This document shows positions 26,161 through 34,986 of a DNA stretch of 64,000 nt, one piece after another; within the stretch, counting starts at the first letter, position 1, and every line of letters starts with the position of its first letter. The stretch spans positions 1,302,001 to 1,366,000 of the forward strand of contig NZ_CP141832.1 in NCBI RefSeq assembly GCF_043633585.1, given 5' to 3'. The stretch comes from Lacrimispora sinapis. Lineage in GTDB: Bacteria; Bacillota; Clostridia; Lachnospirales; Lachnospiraceae. The notes beneath the pieces are model-generated. The model searched no databases. It was not told the DNA's origin and saw only the letters and a list, made by a program, of their open reading frames with translations. The position numbers were made by a program, and so were the translations under genes.

Positions 26161-28371
26161 ATGCTTAACAAAATGAGAGGGAGCCGGGTGATTACCGGCT
26201 TATTGGTTATGGCCATGTTAGTAGGATGCACCGCAAAGGTGGAAAGCACGAAGGGGAATACGGAATCACCGTATAAGCGGATCAACGCATTGCCGGGAGA
26301 GGCTACCTTGGTATCGGGTCTTTCTCTCCCCGACAGCGTGCAGCTGGCAGATGAGAATGCATTGCCGCCGGCGGCGGAACTTTTTGCTTATTTAAAGGGG
26401 GCAGGGGAAGCCGGTTATGTGCTTTATGGGCACCAGAATGACACGCATCACAAAGGGGGAGGAACGTTTGAGGGATCGTCGCCCTCGGATACCAAGGATT
26501 TGACCGGTTCCATTGCTGCAATCTGCGGAATTGATACCCTGTCCTTTACCGGAGCAGAATTGCCGGTTGCAGATGGAAAAAAGGATTCGGCAGAGGAAGC
26601 GGCGGGCGTATCCATCGAGGCTGCGGCTCAGGGCGGAATCATTACCCTGTCAGCCCATATGCCAAATTTTTCAAAGGTGGCAGAAAAAGGAAAGGATGAG
26701 AATGGAACCTATGATTATTCCGGCTATTCGCCCGATGACACCAGCGGAGCGGTCATGGAACAGTTACTGCCTGGCGGAAAGCTAAACCAGGTATATACCG
26801 GATATCTGGATTTGATTGCAAAGTATGCCCTGCTCCTTCAGGAGAAAGATATTCCTGTGCTGTTTCGCCCCTTTCATGAAAATAATGGAAGCTGGTTCTG
26901 GTGGGGAGCCGCGTACTGTGAGGAGGAGACCTATAAGAATGTTTTCCGTTATACGCAAGAGTATTTGACGGAGGTAAAAGGAGTCCATAATTTTCTGTAT
27001 GTGTATTCCCCTAATGGCCCGTTTTCGGATGAGGCTGATTATGAAAGCCGTTATCCAGGGGATGGCTATGTGGATGTGATCGCCTTCGATATGTACCATG
27101 ACAATCCAAAACAGGAGGATGGCTTTATAGAGTCTTTCCGCAATACGGCAAAGCTGGTGGAACAAATCGCGGCAAAACACGGCAAGATACCGGCTGTCTC
27201 AGAGACCGGAATGCGGGTGATGACTTCTCTGGGTGACGGAAAGAACTATGGAGGACTTGCGCCCTTTGGAAATACAAGGCTGAACTGGTTTCAAGAAATC
27301 CTTGAGGTGGCAGAGGAGTCAAAAATGCCTTATTTCATGGTGTGGGCTAATTTTGATGGAGTAAACAATTTTTTTGCCCCTTATAAGACGGATGCGGTCC
27401 ACGGCCATGAGATGGCGGATGGATTCATTGACTTTTATAATGACAAACGAACGGTGTTTGCAGATGGAACCAATTTTTACGGGAAAAGTAAGGCACCTTC
27501 TGTCGTATCAAAGGAATGTCTGGGATATTTTTTGAGCCCTGTTTCCGGTTCCAGATTGAATGAGACGCAAACAATTACAGCAAGCTTGAGCAAAGATGCG
27601 GGGATCGTACAATTTGTACTTGGGAACCAGGATCAGACGGCAGTTGTTGAATTGAAAGCGGAAAAGAAACAGGATTCAGGCGGGCTGAAGCATCTTTATT
27701 CGGCCACCGTATCAGGGGAACAGTTAAAGAAATTGGGAAAAAGCCTGGGGACCATTGAACTGAAGGCAGATGGAAAAACCTTAAACCGCATGAATCTGCT
27801 CTATAATGTGGAGGAAGAAAAGCAGGACCCCTCAGTGGTTGATTCTTTTGAAGATTATCTTGGAAATCATGAGCTTCTGGCTAAGAACTGGACGGTCAAT
27901 TCAGCACCCGGATGCAGTGTTTTTCTCCAACTCTCAAAAGAACACAAGGCAGAGGGGGATTATGGGATGGCATTTCAATATCACATCTCGTCCATGAACG
28001 GCAGCGAAGGCTGGGCCGGAACCACCAAACCGCTGGACGCGGACTGGAAGGAGTATCAGGCGTTGCAGCTCTTTGTTACACCGGATGGAAAGGGACAGAA
28101 ACTGGTGATTCAGCTCACCAGCAATGGAGAAGATTTTGAAGTCTTTCTTCCGGAATTTGCTGCAACCACAGAGTCCCGGTATATTACCATTCCATTTTCT
28201 GCCATGAAAGGCAAAAATGGAGGAACGTTTGATCCTTCCGCCATTACCAGTTTTGGTATTTGGTGCAATACCATTGGTCAGACGGAGGTGGAATCCGTGA
28301 TGTATGTGGATGATATCCGCGGGGTGAAAAGTGATGCAACAGAGGTGACCTATAAAACGGAGAGACAATAG
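26161..28371 (+). CDS. GH26 endo-beta-1,4-mannanase, cell-surface lipoprotein with C-terminal carbohydrate-binding module
   Basis: About 736 residues. The start is set at ATG 26161 after GGGAGGG (26151-26157), giving a lipoprotein signal peptide with lipobox VGC. The GH26 barrel spans about 60-440: acid/base Glu in FRPFHENNGSWFWWG (about 240) and nucleophile Glu in VSETGMR (about 347). A middle beta region (about 455-560) is followed by a C-terminal beta-sandwich of the CBM11/CBM23-like kind (about 570-735; ends YVDDIRGVK). It would hydrolyse mannan or glucomannan at the cell surface and feed the transporter. It overlaps none of its neighbours but sits mid-operon, 23 bp after the CE2 gene. 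Confidence 0.9.
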   Translation: MLNKMRGSRVITGLLVMAMLVGCTAKVESTKGNTESPYKRINALPGEATLVSGLSLPDSVQLADENALPPAAELFAYLKGAGEAGYVLYGHQNDTHHKGGGTFEGSSPSDTKDLTGSIAAICGIDTLSFTGAELPVADGKKDSAEEAAGVSIEAAAQGGIITLSAHMPNFSKVAEKGKDENGTYDYSGYSPDDTSGAVMEQLLPGGKLNQVYTGYLDLIAKYALLLQEKDIPVLFRPFHENNGSWFWWGAAYCEEETYKNVFRYTQEYLTEVKGVHNFLYVYSPNGPFSDEADYESRYPGDGYVDVIAFDMYHDNPKQEDGFIESFRNTAKLVEQIAAKHGKIPAVSETGMRVMTSLGDGKNYGGLAPFGNTRLNWFQEILEVAEESKMPYFMVWANFDGVNNFFAPYKTDAVHGHEMADGFIDFYNDKRTVFADGTNFYGKSKAPSVVSKECLGYFLSPVSGSRLNETQTITASLSKDAGIVQFVLGNQDQTAVVELKAEKKQDSGGLKHLYSATVSGEQLKKLGKSLGTIELKADGKTLNRMNLLYNVEEEKQDPSVVDSFEDYLGNHELLAKNWTVNSAPGCSVFLQLSKEHKAEGDYGMAFQYHISSMNGSEGWAGTTKPLDADWKEYQALQLFVTPDGKGQKLVIQLTSNGEDFEVFLPEFAATTESRYITIPFSAMKGKNGGTFDPSAITSFGIWCNTIGQTEVESVMYVDDIRGVKSDATEVTYKTERQ

Positions 28372-28396
28372 GAATCAAAAAAGAGGCAAATAAACG

Positions 28397-29506
28397 ATGA
28401 TATTACAGGAACCATATGCAAAAGGAATTGTAAACAGAGGAAATTGGAAACGTCTGAAACAGTGCATGGTACGGGCTTTCAGAGGGGAAAGGATTGTGGT
28501 GGGCTTTTTGGGAGGCTCCATCACCCAGGGAAGCCTGGCCACAGATGAAAAACGGTGCTATGCATATTTGGTCTGCCAGTGGTTGAAAGAAACATTTAAG
28601 CAGGCAGACATCGGGTATGTAAACGGAGGAATCGGAGGGACTTCCTCTCTGTTTGGTGCTGCCAGAGCGGAAGCGGATGTATTGGAAAAGCAGCCGGATA
28701 TCGTCTTTGTAGACTTTTCGGTCAATGATGAAGCGAACGGGTTTTTCCAGGAAACATTTGAAGGTGTGATCCGAAAGGTGTACCAGTGGCACACCAAGCC
28801 GGCAGTCGTGGTTCTAAACAATGTATTTTATGATACGGGAGCCAATGCCCAGGAGTATCACAACCCAGTTGCCGCTCACTATGGAATCCCCTGTGTGAGC
28901 ATGAAAGAGAGCATTTATGCAGATATCAGGGCAGGAAGGTATCAGGCTCAGGAACTGACGCCTGATAATCTTCACCCCAATGACAGGGGGCATGAGCTGG
29001 TGGCCGGGGAGCTGATAAGGCTTTTGGAACAGGTGTGGGAAGAGCGGGACCAGGAAGAGGAGGAACCCGCTTATCCCAGCCCCTTAACAGCCAATGGGTA
29101 CGAGCATGCAATGCGGTATCAGAATAAAAACTGTATGCCCGGGCTGTCAGGCTTTTGTGCGGATCATCGGGAAAAAGAAAATAAGTATGATCATTTTAAA
29201 GGCGGCTGGATGGGAAGCAAAGTGGGAGATCAGATCGTGTTTCATCTGGAATGCAGCAGCCTGGCGGTCCAATACCGGAAATCGGTAAAGCACCCCACAC
29301 CGGTGGCGCGGTTGGTGGTGGACGGGGACCTGAAAAATGCGGTCCTCTTAGACGGCAATTTTGAAGAGACCTGGGGCGACTGTCTTTATCTTCAGCCGGT
29401 GCTGCACCATGCACAAACACGTGACCATGAGATTTTAATAGAGATTATAAAGGCAACGGATCAGGATGCAGAGCCGTTTTATCTCCTGTCCCTGATCCTT
29501 GCCTGA
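28397..29506 (+). CDS. SGNH/GDSL esterase resembling CE17 mannan acetyl esterases
   Basis: A 369-residue cytoplasmic protein. The SGNH domain (about 30-220) has the nucleophile in GFLGGSITQGS, the Gly block in NGGIGGTSS, the Asn block in DFSVNDEANG and the Asp/His pair in DNLHPNDRGH. The remaining C-terminal 140 residues are beta-rich and include a GGWMGSKVGDQI-type strand pattern like a carbohydrate-binding beta-sandwich. The architecture and the neighbours match CE17, the second deacetylase of the Roseburia intestinalis galactoglucomannan locus. The CE17 call is inference from layout and context, since I could not run a family search. Confidence 0.75.
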   Translation: MILQEPYAKGIVNRGNWKRLKQCMVRAFRGERIVVGFLGGSITQGSLATDEKRCYAYLVCQWLKETFKQADIGYVNGGIGGTSSLFGAARAEADVLEKQPDIVFVDFSVNDEANGFFQETFEGVIRKVYQWHTKPAVVVLNNVFYDTGANAQEYHNPVAAHYGIPCVSMKESIYADIRAGRYQAQELTPDNLHPNDRGHELVAGELIRLLEQVWEERDQEEEEPAYPSPLTANGYEHAMRYQNKNCMPGLSGFCADHREKENKYDHFKGGWMGSKVGDQIVFHLECSSLAVQYRKSVKHPTPVARLVVDGDLKNAVLLDGNFEETWGDCLYLQPVLHHAQTRDHEILIEIIKATDQDAEPFYLLSLILA

Positions 29507-29528
29507 GATAGAAAGCAGGGAGAAAACC

Positions 29529-31250
29529 ATGGAAGCCAGGAAGAACTATCAATTGTGGTGTGAAAGTCCTATTTTTGATGAAAATACAAAAAAGGAGCTG
29601 AGGGCCATTGCGGATGACCCAAAAGAAATAGAAGACCGTTTTTATAAGGAGCTGGCATTTGGAACCGGAGGGCTTCGGGGAATTCTTGGAGCGGGAACCA
29701 ACCGGATGAACATCTATACGGTGCGCAAGGCGACTCAGGGGCTTGCCAATGATATAATTTTGAACAATGGAGAGAAAAAAGGGGTGGCCATTGCCTATGA
29801 CTCCAGGAACCATTCCAAAGAGTTTGCCAGGGAGGCGGCTCTTTGTCTGGCGGCAAATGGAATTAAGGCTTATGTTTTTGAATCCCTAAGACCCACGCCC
29901 GTGCTGTCCTTTGCGGTGAGAGAGCTTGGCTGTATTGCCGGAATCGTCATTACAGCCAGCCATAATCCGGCAGAATATAACGGCTATAAGGTGTACTGGG
30001 AAGATGGTGCACAGATTACTGCGCCCAAGGACCGGGAAATCATGGCAGAGGTCAATGCCATAACAGATTATGCCTGTCTCAGAACCATGAAGCTGGAAGC
30101 GGCACTTGAACAGGGCTTGTACCAATGGATCGGAACAGAACTGGATGACCGTTACATAGAAAAATTAAAAAAACTGGTCCTCCATCCGGAGATCATCAAA
30201 AAGCAGGGGAACGGCATAAAGATTGTATACACGCCTCTTCACGGAACCGGAAACCTCTTGGTGCGCCGGATCTTAAAAGAGCTTGGCTTTGAACAGGTTT
30301 ATACTGTGCCGGAGCAGGAACAGCCCGATGGGGATTTCCCCACGGTCAGCTATCCCAATCCCGAAGATAAAAAGGCATTCTCCCTGGCGCTAAAACTGGC
30401 AGAAACGGTGGATGCTGATCTGGTGCTTGCCACAGATCCGGATGCAGACCGTTTGGGCGTCTATGCAAAGGATGAAACCTGCGGGACCTATCGGCCCTTC
30501 ACCGGAAATATGTCGGCCATGATCATACTGGAGTACCTTTTATCCCAGAAGCAGGCAAGGCAGGAGCTGCCAAAAGACGGGGTCGTAGTGACTACCATTG
30601 TTTCCGGCAAGATGGCAAAGGCAATCACAAACGCTTACGGTGTAAAGCTGATAGAAACGTTGACCGGATTTAAATACATCGGAGAACAGATGAAGTTATT
30701 TGAACGAAACAACAGCCCCCAATTTTTATTTGGTTATGAGGAAAGCTATGGATGCCTTTTGGGCACTCACGCCAGAGATAAGGACGCAGTCGTGGCGGTG
30801 ATGGCACTGTGTGAGGCAGCCGCCTATTATCAGTCACAGGGAATCACCCTTTGCCGTCAGATGGACCGTCTGTATGAGAAATATGGTTATTATATGGAAG
30901 ATCTTTCCACGGTCACATTAAAAGGGAGAGAAGGGGCGGAAAAAATAAAAGGGATTCTGGAAACCATCAGAAAGAACCCGCCCTCATTCCTCGGGAATTA
31001 TCAGGTAAAGGCCTTTCGGGATTACAAAACAGGGGTAAGAAAGGATATGGAAACCGGCAAACAGACTGCCATGGCACTCCCTGTCTCGGATGTACTGTAT
31101 TTTGAACTGGAGGAGGAAGCATGGTGTTGCATCCGTCCGTCAGGTACAGAACCCAAGGGAAAGCTTTATATGGGGGTAAAGGGAAAGAGTAAAGCCGATG
31201 GAAAAACGAAGCTGGAAAAACTTACTGCGGCGGTCCAAACTTTGATATAA
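29529..31250 (+). CDS. Phosphohexomutase (phosphomannomutase/phosphoglucomutase)
   Basis: A 573-residue alpha-D-phosphohexomutase. All signature loops are present: active-site Ser in TASHNP (about 143), the metal-binding loop DPDADR (about 304), the sugar loop GYEESYG, and the phosphate loop RPSGTEPKGK near the C terminus (about 536). It would convert mannose 1-phosphate from the two GH130 enzymes to mannose 6-phosphate. The start is set at ATG 29529 after AGGGAG; an in-frame ATG at 29499 overlaps the esterase gene. It is the last gene of the mannan locus. A mannose 6-phosphate isomerase is not in the window. Confidence 0.88.
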   Translation: MEARKNYQLWCESPIFDENTKKELRAIADDPKEIEDRFYKELAFGTGGLRGILGAGTNRMNIYTVRKATQGLANDIILNNGEKKGVAIAYDSRNHSKEFAREAALCLAANGIKAYVFESLRPTPVLSFAVRELGCIAGIVITASHNPAEYNGYKVYWEDGAQITAPKDREIMAEVNAITDYACLRTMKLEAALEQGLYQWIGTELDDRYIEKLKKLVLHPEIIKKQGNGIKIVYTPLHGTGNLLVRRILKELGFEQVYTVPEQEQPDGDFPTVSYPNPEDKKAFSLALKLAETVDADLVLATDPDADRLGVYAKDETCGTYRPFTGNMSAMIILEYLLSQKQARQELPKDGVVVTTIVSGKMAKAITNAYGVKLIETLTGFKYIGEQMKLFERNNSPQFLFGYEESYGCLLGTHARDKDAVVAVMALCEAAAYYQSQGITLCRQMDRLYEKYGYYMEDLSTVTLKGREGAEKIKGILETIRKNPPSFLGNYQVKAFRDYKTGVRKDMETGKQTAMALPVSDVLYFELEEEAWCCIRPSGTEPKGKLYMGVKGKSKADGKTKLEKLTAAVQTLI

Positions 31251-31284
31251 AAAAAAATGTATAAGTTAGCCATTCGTTGTTACC

Positions 31285-31313
31285 TTGATAGAAAGCAAAT
31301 GATATTATATAAT
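31285..31313 (+). promoter_or_regulatory. Promoter of the GNAT acetyltransferase gene
   Basis: TTGATA (31285-31290) and TATAAT (31308-31313), 17 bp apart, in the gap after the mutase gene. Confidence 0.55.
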
Positions 31314-31396
31314 ATAATAGGATGACAAGGGTGTAGTTTATTCAATATTTACACAAAAGTCAGAAATACAAGGTAGAAAGTGGATGGAGAATGAAT

Positions 31397-31885
31397 ATGA
31401 ATGTTACTTTTCGTACATATCAAAAAGAAGATGTGGAATTATTAAAAGAGATTTGGAATGATATTTTGATGGAGGGGAATGCCTTTCCCGGAGAGAAGCT
31501 CTGTGAGAAAGAGGAATTTGAAGAGATGCTTGCGAGCCAGTCCGCAGTCACCTGTATTTTGGTGGAGGATCAAGTGGCGGGCTATTATATTCTGCACCCG
31601 AACCATATAGGCAGATGCGGACACGTAGCCAATGCCAGCTTTGCAATCGCCAGGGAGTTCCGGGGCAGAAAGCTGGCGGAGCCTCTGGTGCGCAAATGTA
31701 TCCAGCAGGCAAAAGAGCTGGGGTTTCAGGGAATGCAGTTCAACGCAGTTGTGGTGGGAAACACGGCAGCTATCCATACCTATCAAAAAATAGGGTTTGA
31801 GATCATTGGTACCGTTCCCAGGGGATACCGGTTAAAAAATGGAGAATATTCGGATATGCATATTATGTACCTTGCGTTAAATTAA
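31397..31885 (+). CDS. GNAT-family N-acetyltransferase
   Basis: About 162 residues of the GNAT fold. The acetyl-CoA pyrophosphate loop reads REFRGRKLAEPLV (about 94-106), and the C-terminal segment AIHTYQKIGFEIIGTVPRGY is typical of RimI/phosphinothricin-acetyltransferase-like members. The acceptor cannot be read from the sequence. GGAG lies 7 bases before the second in-frame ATG (31397), preferred over 31391. It has its own promoter and terminator, so it is not part of the mannan operon. Confidence 0.88.
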   Translation: MNVTFRTYQKEDVELLKEIWNDILMEGNAFPGEKLCEKEEFEEMLASQSAVTCILVEDQVAGYYILHPNHIGRCGHVANASFAIAREFRGRKLAEPLVRKCIQQAKELGFQGMQFNAVVVGNTAAIHTYQKIGFEIIGTVPRGYRLKNGEYSDMHIMYLALN

Positions 31886-31907
31886 GGAGAGGGAAAAAGC
31901 GGAGAAT

Positions 31908-31940
31908 AAGACTGTCAGGAATTTTGGCAGTCTTTTTTTG
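31908..31940 (+). terminator. Intrinsic terminator after the GNAT gene
   Basis: AGACTGTC and GGCAGTCT arms around a short loop, followed by seven T residues. Confidence 0.85.
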
Positions 31941-32050
31941 TTATGGGCTTTAGCCTGTTGAACATGGGTGAGTTTCTTTTTAAGAGAAATGAATCCATGT
32001 GAAATAATAAACCACCCGCTATGCGGGTGCGAGTCAGTAAGTTATACAAA

Positions 32051-32113
32051 AAATCACCTTTCCGATTATAATAGAGGTGTCCAAGCCACTATTAAAGAAA
32101 GGAAAGGTGATTT
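32051..32113 (+). promoter_or_regulatory. RBS-sequestering hairpin in the tnpA leader
   Basis: AAATCACCTTTCC (32051-32063) is the exact reverse complement of GGAAAGGTGATTT (32101-32113). The right arm contains the GGAAAGG ribosome site of the TTG start at 32116, so the folded mRNA would hide it. This kind of translational silencing is known for IS200. Confidence 0.65.
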
Positions 32114-32115
32114 CA

Positions 32116-32571
32116 TTGGCGAAGAAAGCCAATGAACTGGCACATACGAAATGGATGTGCAAATATCATATCGTCTTCACACCTAAGTATAGACGAAAAG
32201 TAATTTATAATCAATACAAGGAAGATTTGAGAGATGTTTTGAAGCAACTATGCAATTATAAGGGAGTACAAATCTTAGAAGGCCATATAATGCCAGATCA
32301 TGTACATATGCTGGTAAGTATTCCGCCTAAAATTAGCATATCTAGCTTTATGGGTTATCTGAAAGGAAAATCCGCCCTTATGATGTTTGATCGCCATGCA
32401 AACCTAAAGTATAAATTCGGAAACCGACATTTTTGGTCGGAAGGATACTACGTAAGCACGGTAGGACTAAATGAGGACACCATCCGAAAATATATAAAGG
32501 AGCAGGAGAAAGCGGATATTTTACAAGATAAACTAAGTGTAAAAGAATACGAGGACCCTTTTAAGGGTTAG
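32116..32571 (+). CDS. tnpA: IS200-type Y1 transposase TnpA
   Basis: About 151 residues, the usual length for IS200 TnpA. The HUH metal site is in MPDHVHMLV, and the catalytic Tyr is expected in the helix TVGLNEDTIRKYIKEQ. The N terminus KKANELAHTKWMCKYHIVFTPKYRRK matches the family. TTG at 32116 is preferred over the in-frame GTG at 32077 because it follows a GGAAAGG site and matches family length. The enzyme acts on single-stranded DNA in a peel-and-paste manner. The coding frame is intact, so the copy may be active. Confidence 0.92.
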   Translation: MAKKANELAHTKWMCKYHIVFTPKYRRKVIYNQYKEDLRDVLKQLCNYKGVQILEGHIMPDHVHMLVSIPPKISISSFMGYLKGKSALMMFDRHANLKYKFGNRHFWSEGYYVSTVGLNEDTIRKYIKEQEKADILQDKLSVKEYEDPFKG

Positions 32572-32693
32572 TCGGTATTACAAAGGCCCCTTCAGGGGTG
32601 GCAACGAGTCAAAAGCATAGTGGCTTGAACGAAGTGAAAGCCAGCGCCTTGAGACGCTGGCCTAGTATCAAAGGGTTATACCCTTTTCACAAG
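32572..32693 (+). other. Structured tail of the IS (three further hairpins, possible RNA)
   Basis: Between tnpA and the right-end hairpin there are, in order, CCCC-TTCA-GGGG (32587-32598), GCCAGCG-CCTTGAGA-CGCTGGC (32640-32661) and AAAGGG-TTATA-CCCTTT (about 32670-32686). No ORF is present. The arrangement resembles the right-end RNAs of IS605/TnpB elements, but no nuclease gene is here. The 32721-33012 stretch after the IS is AT-rich and holds nothing I can name. Confidence 0.4.
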
Positions 32694-33012
32694 CCACCCG
32701 TTTTACGGGTGGTCTTGACTTCATGTGATCCAATAAGAGATACACTCCCTGGCTTTCTCTATATGTATCTCCGTTAAGGTTTGGAATCATGAAAATGTTT
32801 TGCAGTATCTTTATATTAACAGCCTATTTTAAAGTTTATTATTGCAGAAGGTGATTGTCAATCAGCAATGTAAATTCCTATAAATTCTCATTTTACAAAA
32901 AATAGGTTGCAGAAGTAATTACACTATGCTAAAGTCTTTGCTGTGAGTAGTTACAACCCACTTTCATCATTTCTATGCAAATCGCTTGCGTCGATTTAGG
33001 GGAAATAAAAAT

Positions 33013-34740
33013 ATGCGGTTGTTAGAAAGGATAAAGCAGATGAATACAAAAGTGAAATATGTCAGCGTCAGACATAAGATTTTAGTCCCTGTAGTTATTT
33101 TAAATATTATTGCATTTGTTTCTATGGGAATGTGGTTAAGCGGTACGATGAAAAACAACATGACAAAAATTGCAGCAGAACAGGCCCAGGTGGCTGCACA
33201 ATTTGCAGTGCAGGGGATTGATGCTGATGTACTGAAAACCATTGGTCCGGGAGATGAGGGCACTCAGGCTTATCAGCAGATCGCAGAGCAGCTCAATAAA
33301 GCCAGAGAACACACTCTGATCAAATATGTCTACACGCTGACAAGTGACGGGACGACCGTTTCTTATGGTGTGGATGCAGATGGAGAAGAGCCGGTTGGAA
33401 AAGAATTTACGGATTCTTATGAAGAACTGAAACCGGCCTTTATGGGAAAAGCCATACAGGATCCAAAAATTGATGATACCGAAGATGGGATGCTGATAAC
33501 TTCTTACGTTCCTGTCTTAAATGATAAAAATGAAGTTGTTGGCGTACTGGGCTGTGATTACGATGCAGCCGATATTATAAATAAGAGCAACAAAACCACA
33601 TTCCTGGTTTATCTTATTACCCTGGGAGAATTGTTGGTGCTGATCGGTATCTGTACCGTGATTATATCAAAAACCATGGGTCCGGTTAAAACCGCTGTAG
33701 CGATTGCAGAAAAAATGTGCAATTGTGATTTGTCGGAAGCTGCCGGAATCCGTATCCCCAATGATGAGATCGGCCAGCTTACCCAAAGCTTTTTAAACAT
33801 TTCAGACAATCTGAGATTGATTATCTCTGATATAAAAAGCCAGTTGGAGGAAATGGGGAAAGGCAATTTGCTGGTTACAAGTTCCTGCCCTCAAATGTAT
33901 CAGGGAGATTACGAGGGAATCCAGACAGCGATGAACAAGATCCGCAAGGAACTGAGTCTTACGCTTTCCGGAATCTATACGGCAGCCCAGCAGGTAGATG
34001 CAGGTGCGGACCAGATGTCGGCCGGAGCACAGATTCTCAGCCAGGGGACCACGGAGCAGGCGGCATCCGTGGAAGAACTGTCCGGGGCGCTTCAAGATGT
34101 GGAGAAACAGGCGAATGACAATTTTGCTAATGTACGTCAGGCCATCACTCAGGTGGAACAGACGACGGAGCGTGTGAATGATGGAACGGCGCAGATGAAA
34201 GGCATGCTTCAGGCCATGGAAAGCATCGGCCAATCCTCCCAGCAGATCACAGGAATTATAAAGGTGATTGAAGATATCGCCTTCCAGACCAATATTCTGG
34301 CATTGAACGCAGCCGTGGAAGCCGCTCGCGCAGGAGAGGCCGGAAAGGGATTTGCGGTAGTGGCAGATGAGGTCCGCAATCTGGCAGCTAAGTCGGCGGA
34401 AGCTGCAAAGCAAACCACGGAATTGATCTTTGACTCCAAGGAACGGGTTTCCGATGGAATAACCATTGCTTCTGATCTGGAAACCATTCTTTTGGGGATA
34501 AGCCAAAAGAATGAAATGGTGAATGATCTGATTCTTCAGATTGATAACGTCACCACAGAACAGGCACAGTCTATTTCCCGTATTACGGAAGGGCTGGAGC
34601 AGATTTTAACAGTGGTTCAGACCAATGCGGCCACGGCAGAGGAAAGCTCAGCTTCCAGCGAGGAACTTTCGGCTCAGGCAGCCTTGCTTCGGGAGAAGAT
34701 CACACAATTTAAATTTGATATGGATCAATACGAGATATAA
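33013..34740 (+). CDS. Methyl-accepting chemotaxis protein 1
   Basis: About 575 residues: an N-terminal membrane helix (about 18-40), an extracytoplasmic Cache-like sensor (about 45-195), a second helix (about 198-220), a HAMP linker, and a cytoplasmic signalling domain whose conserved hairpin tip reads IAFQTNILALNAAVEAARAG (about 430-450). It senses small molecules outside the cell and signals through CheA/CheW. ATG at 33013 is preferred over TTG at 32986 because it follows GGGG and starts at the family N terminus. There is no chemotaxis operon nearby, so it is an orphan receptor. Confidence 0.92.
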   Translation: MRLLERIKQMNTKVKYVSVRHKILVPVVILNIIAFVSMGMWLSGTMKNNMTKIAAEQAQVAAQFAVQGIDADVLKTIGPGDEGTQAYQQIAEQLNKAREHTLIKYVYTLTSDGTTVSYGVDADGEEPVGKEFTDSYEELKPAFMGKAIQDPKIDDTEDGMLITSYVPVLNDKNEVVGVLGCDYDAADIINKSNKTTFLVYLITLGELLVLIGICTVIISKTMGPVKTAVAIAEKMCNCDLSEAAGIRIPNDEIGQLTQSFLNISDNLRLIISDIKSQLEEMGKGNLLVTSSCPQMYQGDYEGIQTAMNKIRKELSLTLSGIYTAAQQVDAGADQMSAGAQILSQGTTEQAASVEELSGALQDVEKQANDNFANVRQAITQVEQTTERVNDGTAQMKGMLQAMESIGQSSQQITGIIKVIEDIAFQTNILALNAAVEAARAGEAGKGFAVVADEVRNLAAKSAEAAKQTTELIFDSKERVSDGITIASDLETILLGISQKNEMVNDLILQIDNVTTEQAQSISRITEGLEQILTVVQTNAATAEESSASSEELSAQAALLREKITQFKFDMDQYEI

Positions 34741-34750
34741 ACGATACTTC

Positions 34751-34796
34751 ATGCATCTTGATCATGCTTTTAGGGCCGATCAAGATGCATTTTTTA
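34751..34796 (+). terminator. Intrinsic terminator after chemoreceptor 1
   Basis: Perfect 13-bp stem ATGCATCTTGATC / GATCAAGATGCAT (34751-34763, 34778-34790) followed by TTTTTT. The 34797-34980 stretch downstream shows no gene. Confidence 0.88.
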
Positions 34797-34986
34797 TGAT
34801 CAATCAGAGAGTTCTTTCGATCACATAGGAAACAATTTCACTTGCCAGGAAACCCGGTCACGGCTGGAAAGTGCAGCAGCAAAAACAGAATTCATCTCAT
34901 TGGTTTCCGTTAGAAGAAAAGCCCACAGCCTTATCCGGCATTACAGGTGAAGTAAGGGTGTATCTGGAATAATAAAAATGGAATAT

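Larger units (their letters stand above)
32005..32720 (+). mobile_element. IS200/IS605-family element carrying only tnpA
   Basis: The element is bracketed by two subterminal palindromic hairpins of the kind Y1 transposases recognise: CACCCGC-TAT-GCGGGTG at 32013-32029 and CCACCCG-TTTTA-CGGGTGG at 32694-32712. It encodes one Y1 transposase and no TnpB. Exact ends cannot be fixed from one copy; the limits given are approximate. It sits between the GNAT terminator and the chemoreceptor upstream region, apparently without breaking a gene. Confidence 0.75.

Noticed and set aside
31996..32728. CATGTGA on both sides of the IS200 element as a target-site duplication
   Set aside because: IS200/IS605 elements do not duplicate their target; the copies (31996-32002, 32722-32728) may be chance or part of the ends.
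33802..34506. 234-residue antisense ORF within chemoreceptor 1
   Set aside because: Shadow of the repetitive helical signalling domain; composition is Leu/His/Cys-rich and not protein-like.
34797..34980. Riboswitch before the redox cluster
   Set aside because: The stretch is moderately GC-rich and upstream of the operators, but no conserved riboswitch core could be recognised, and there is no terminator or anti-terminator pairing.
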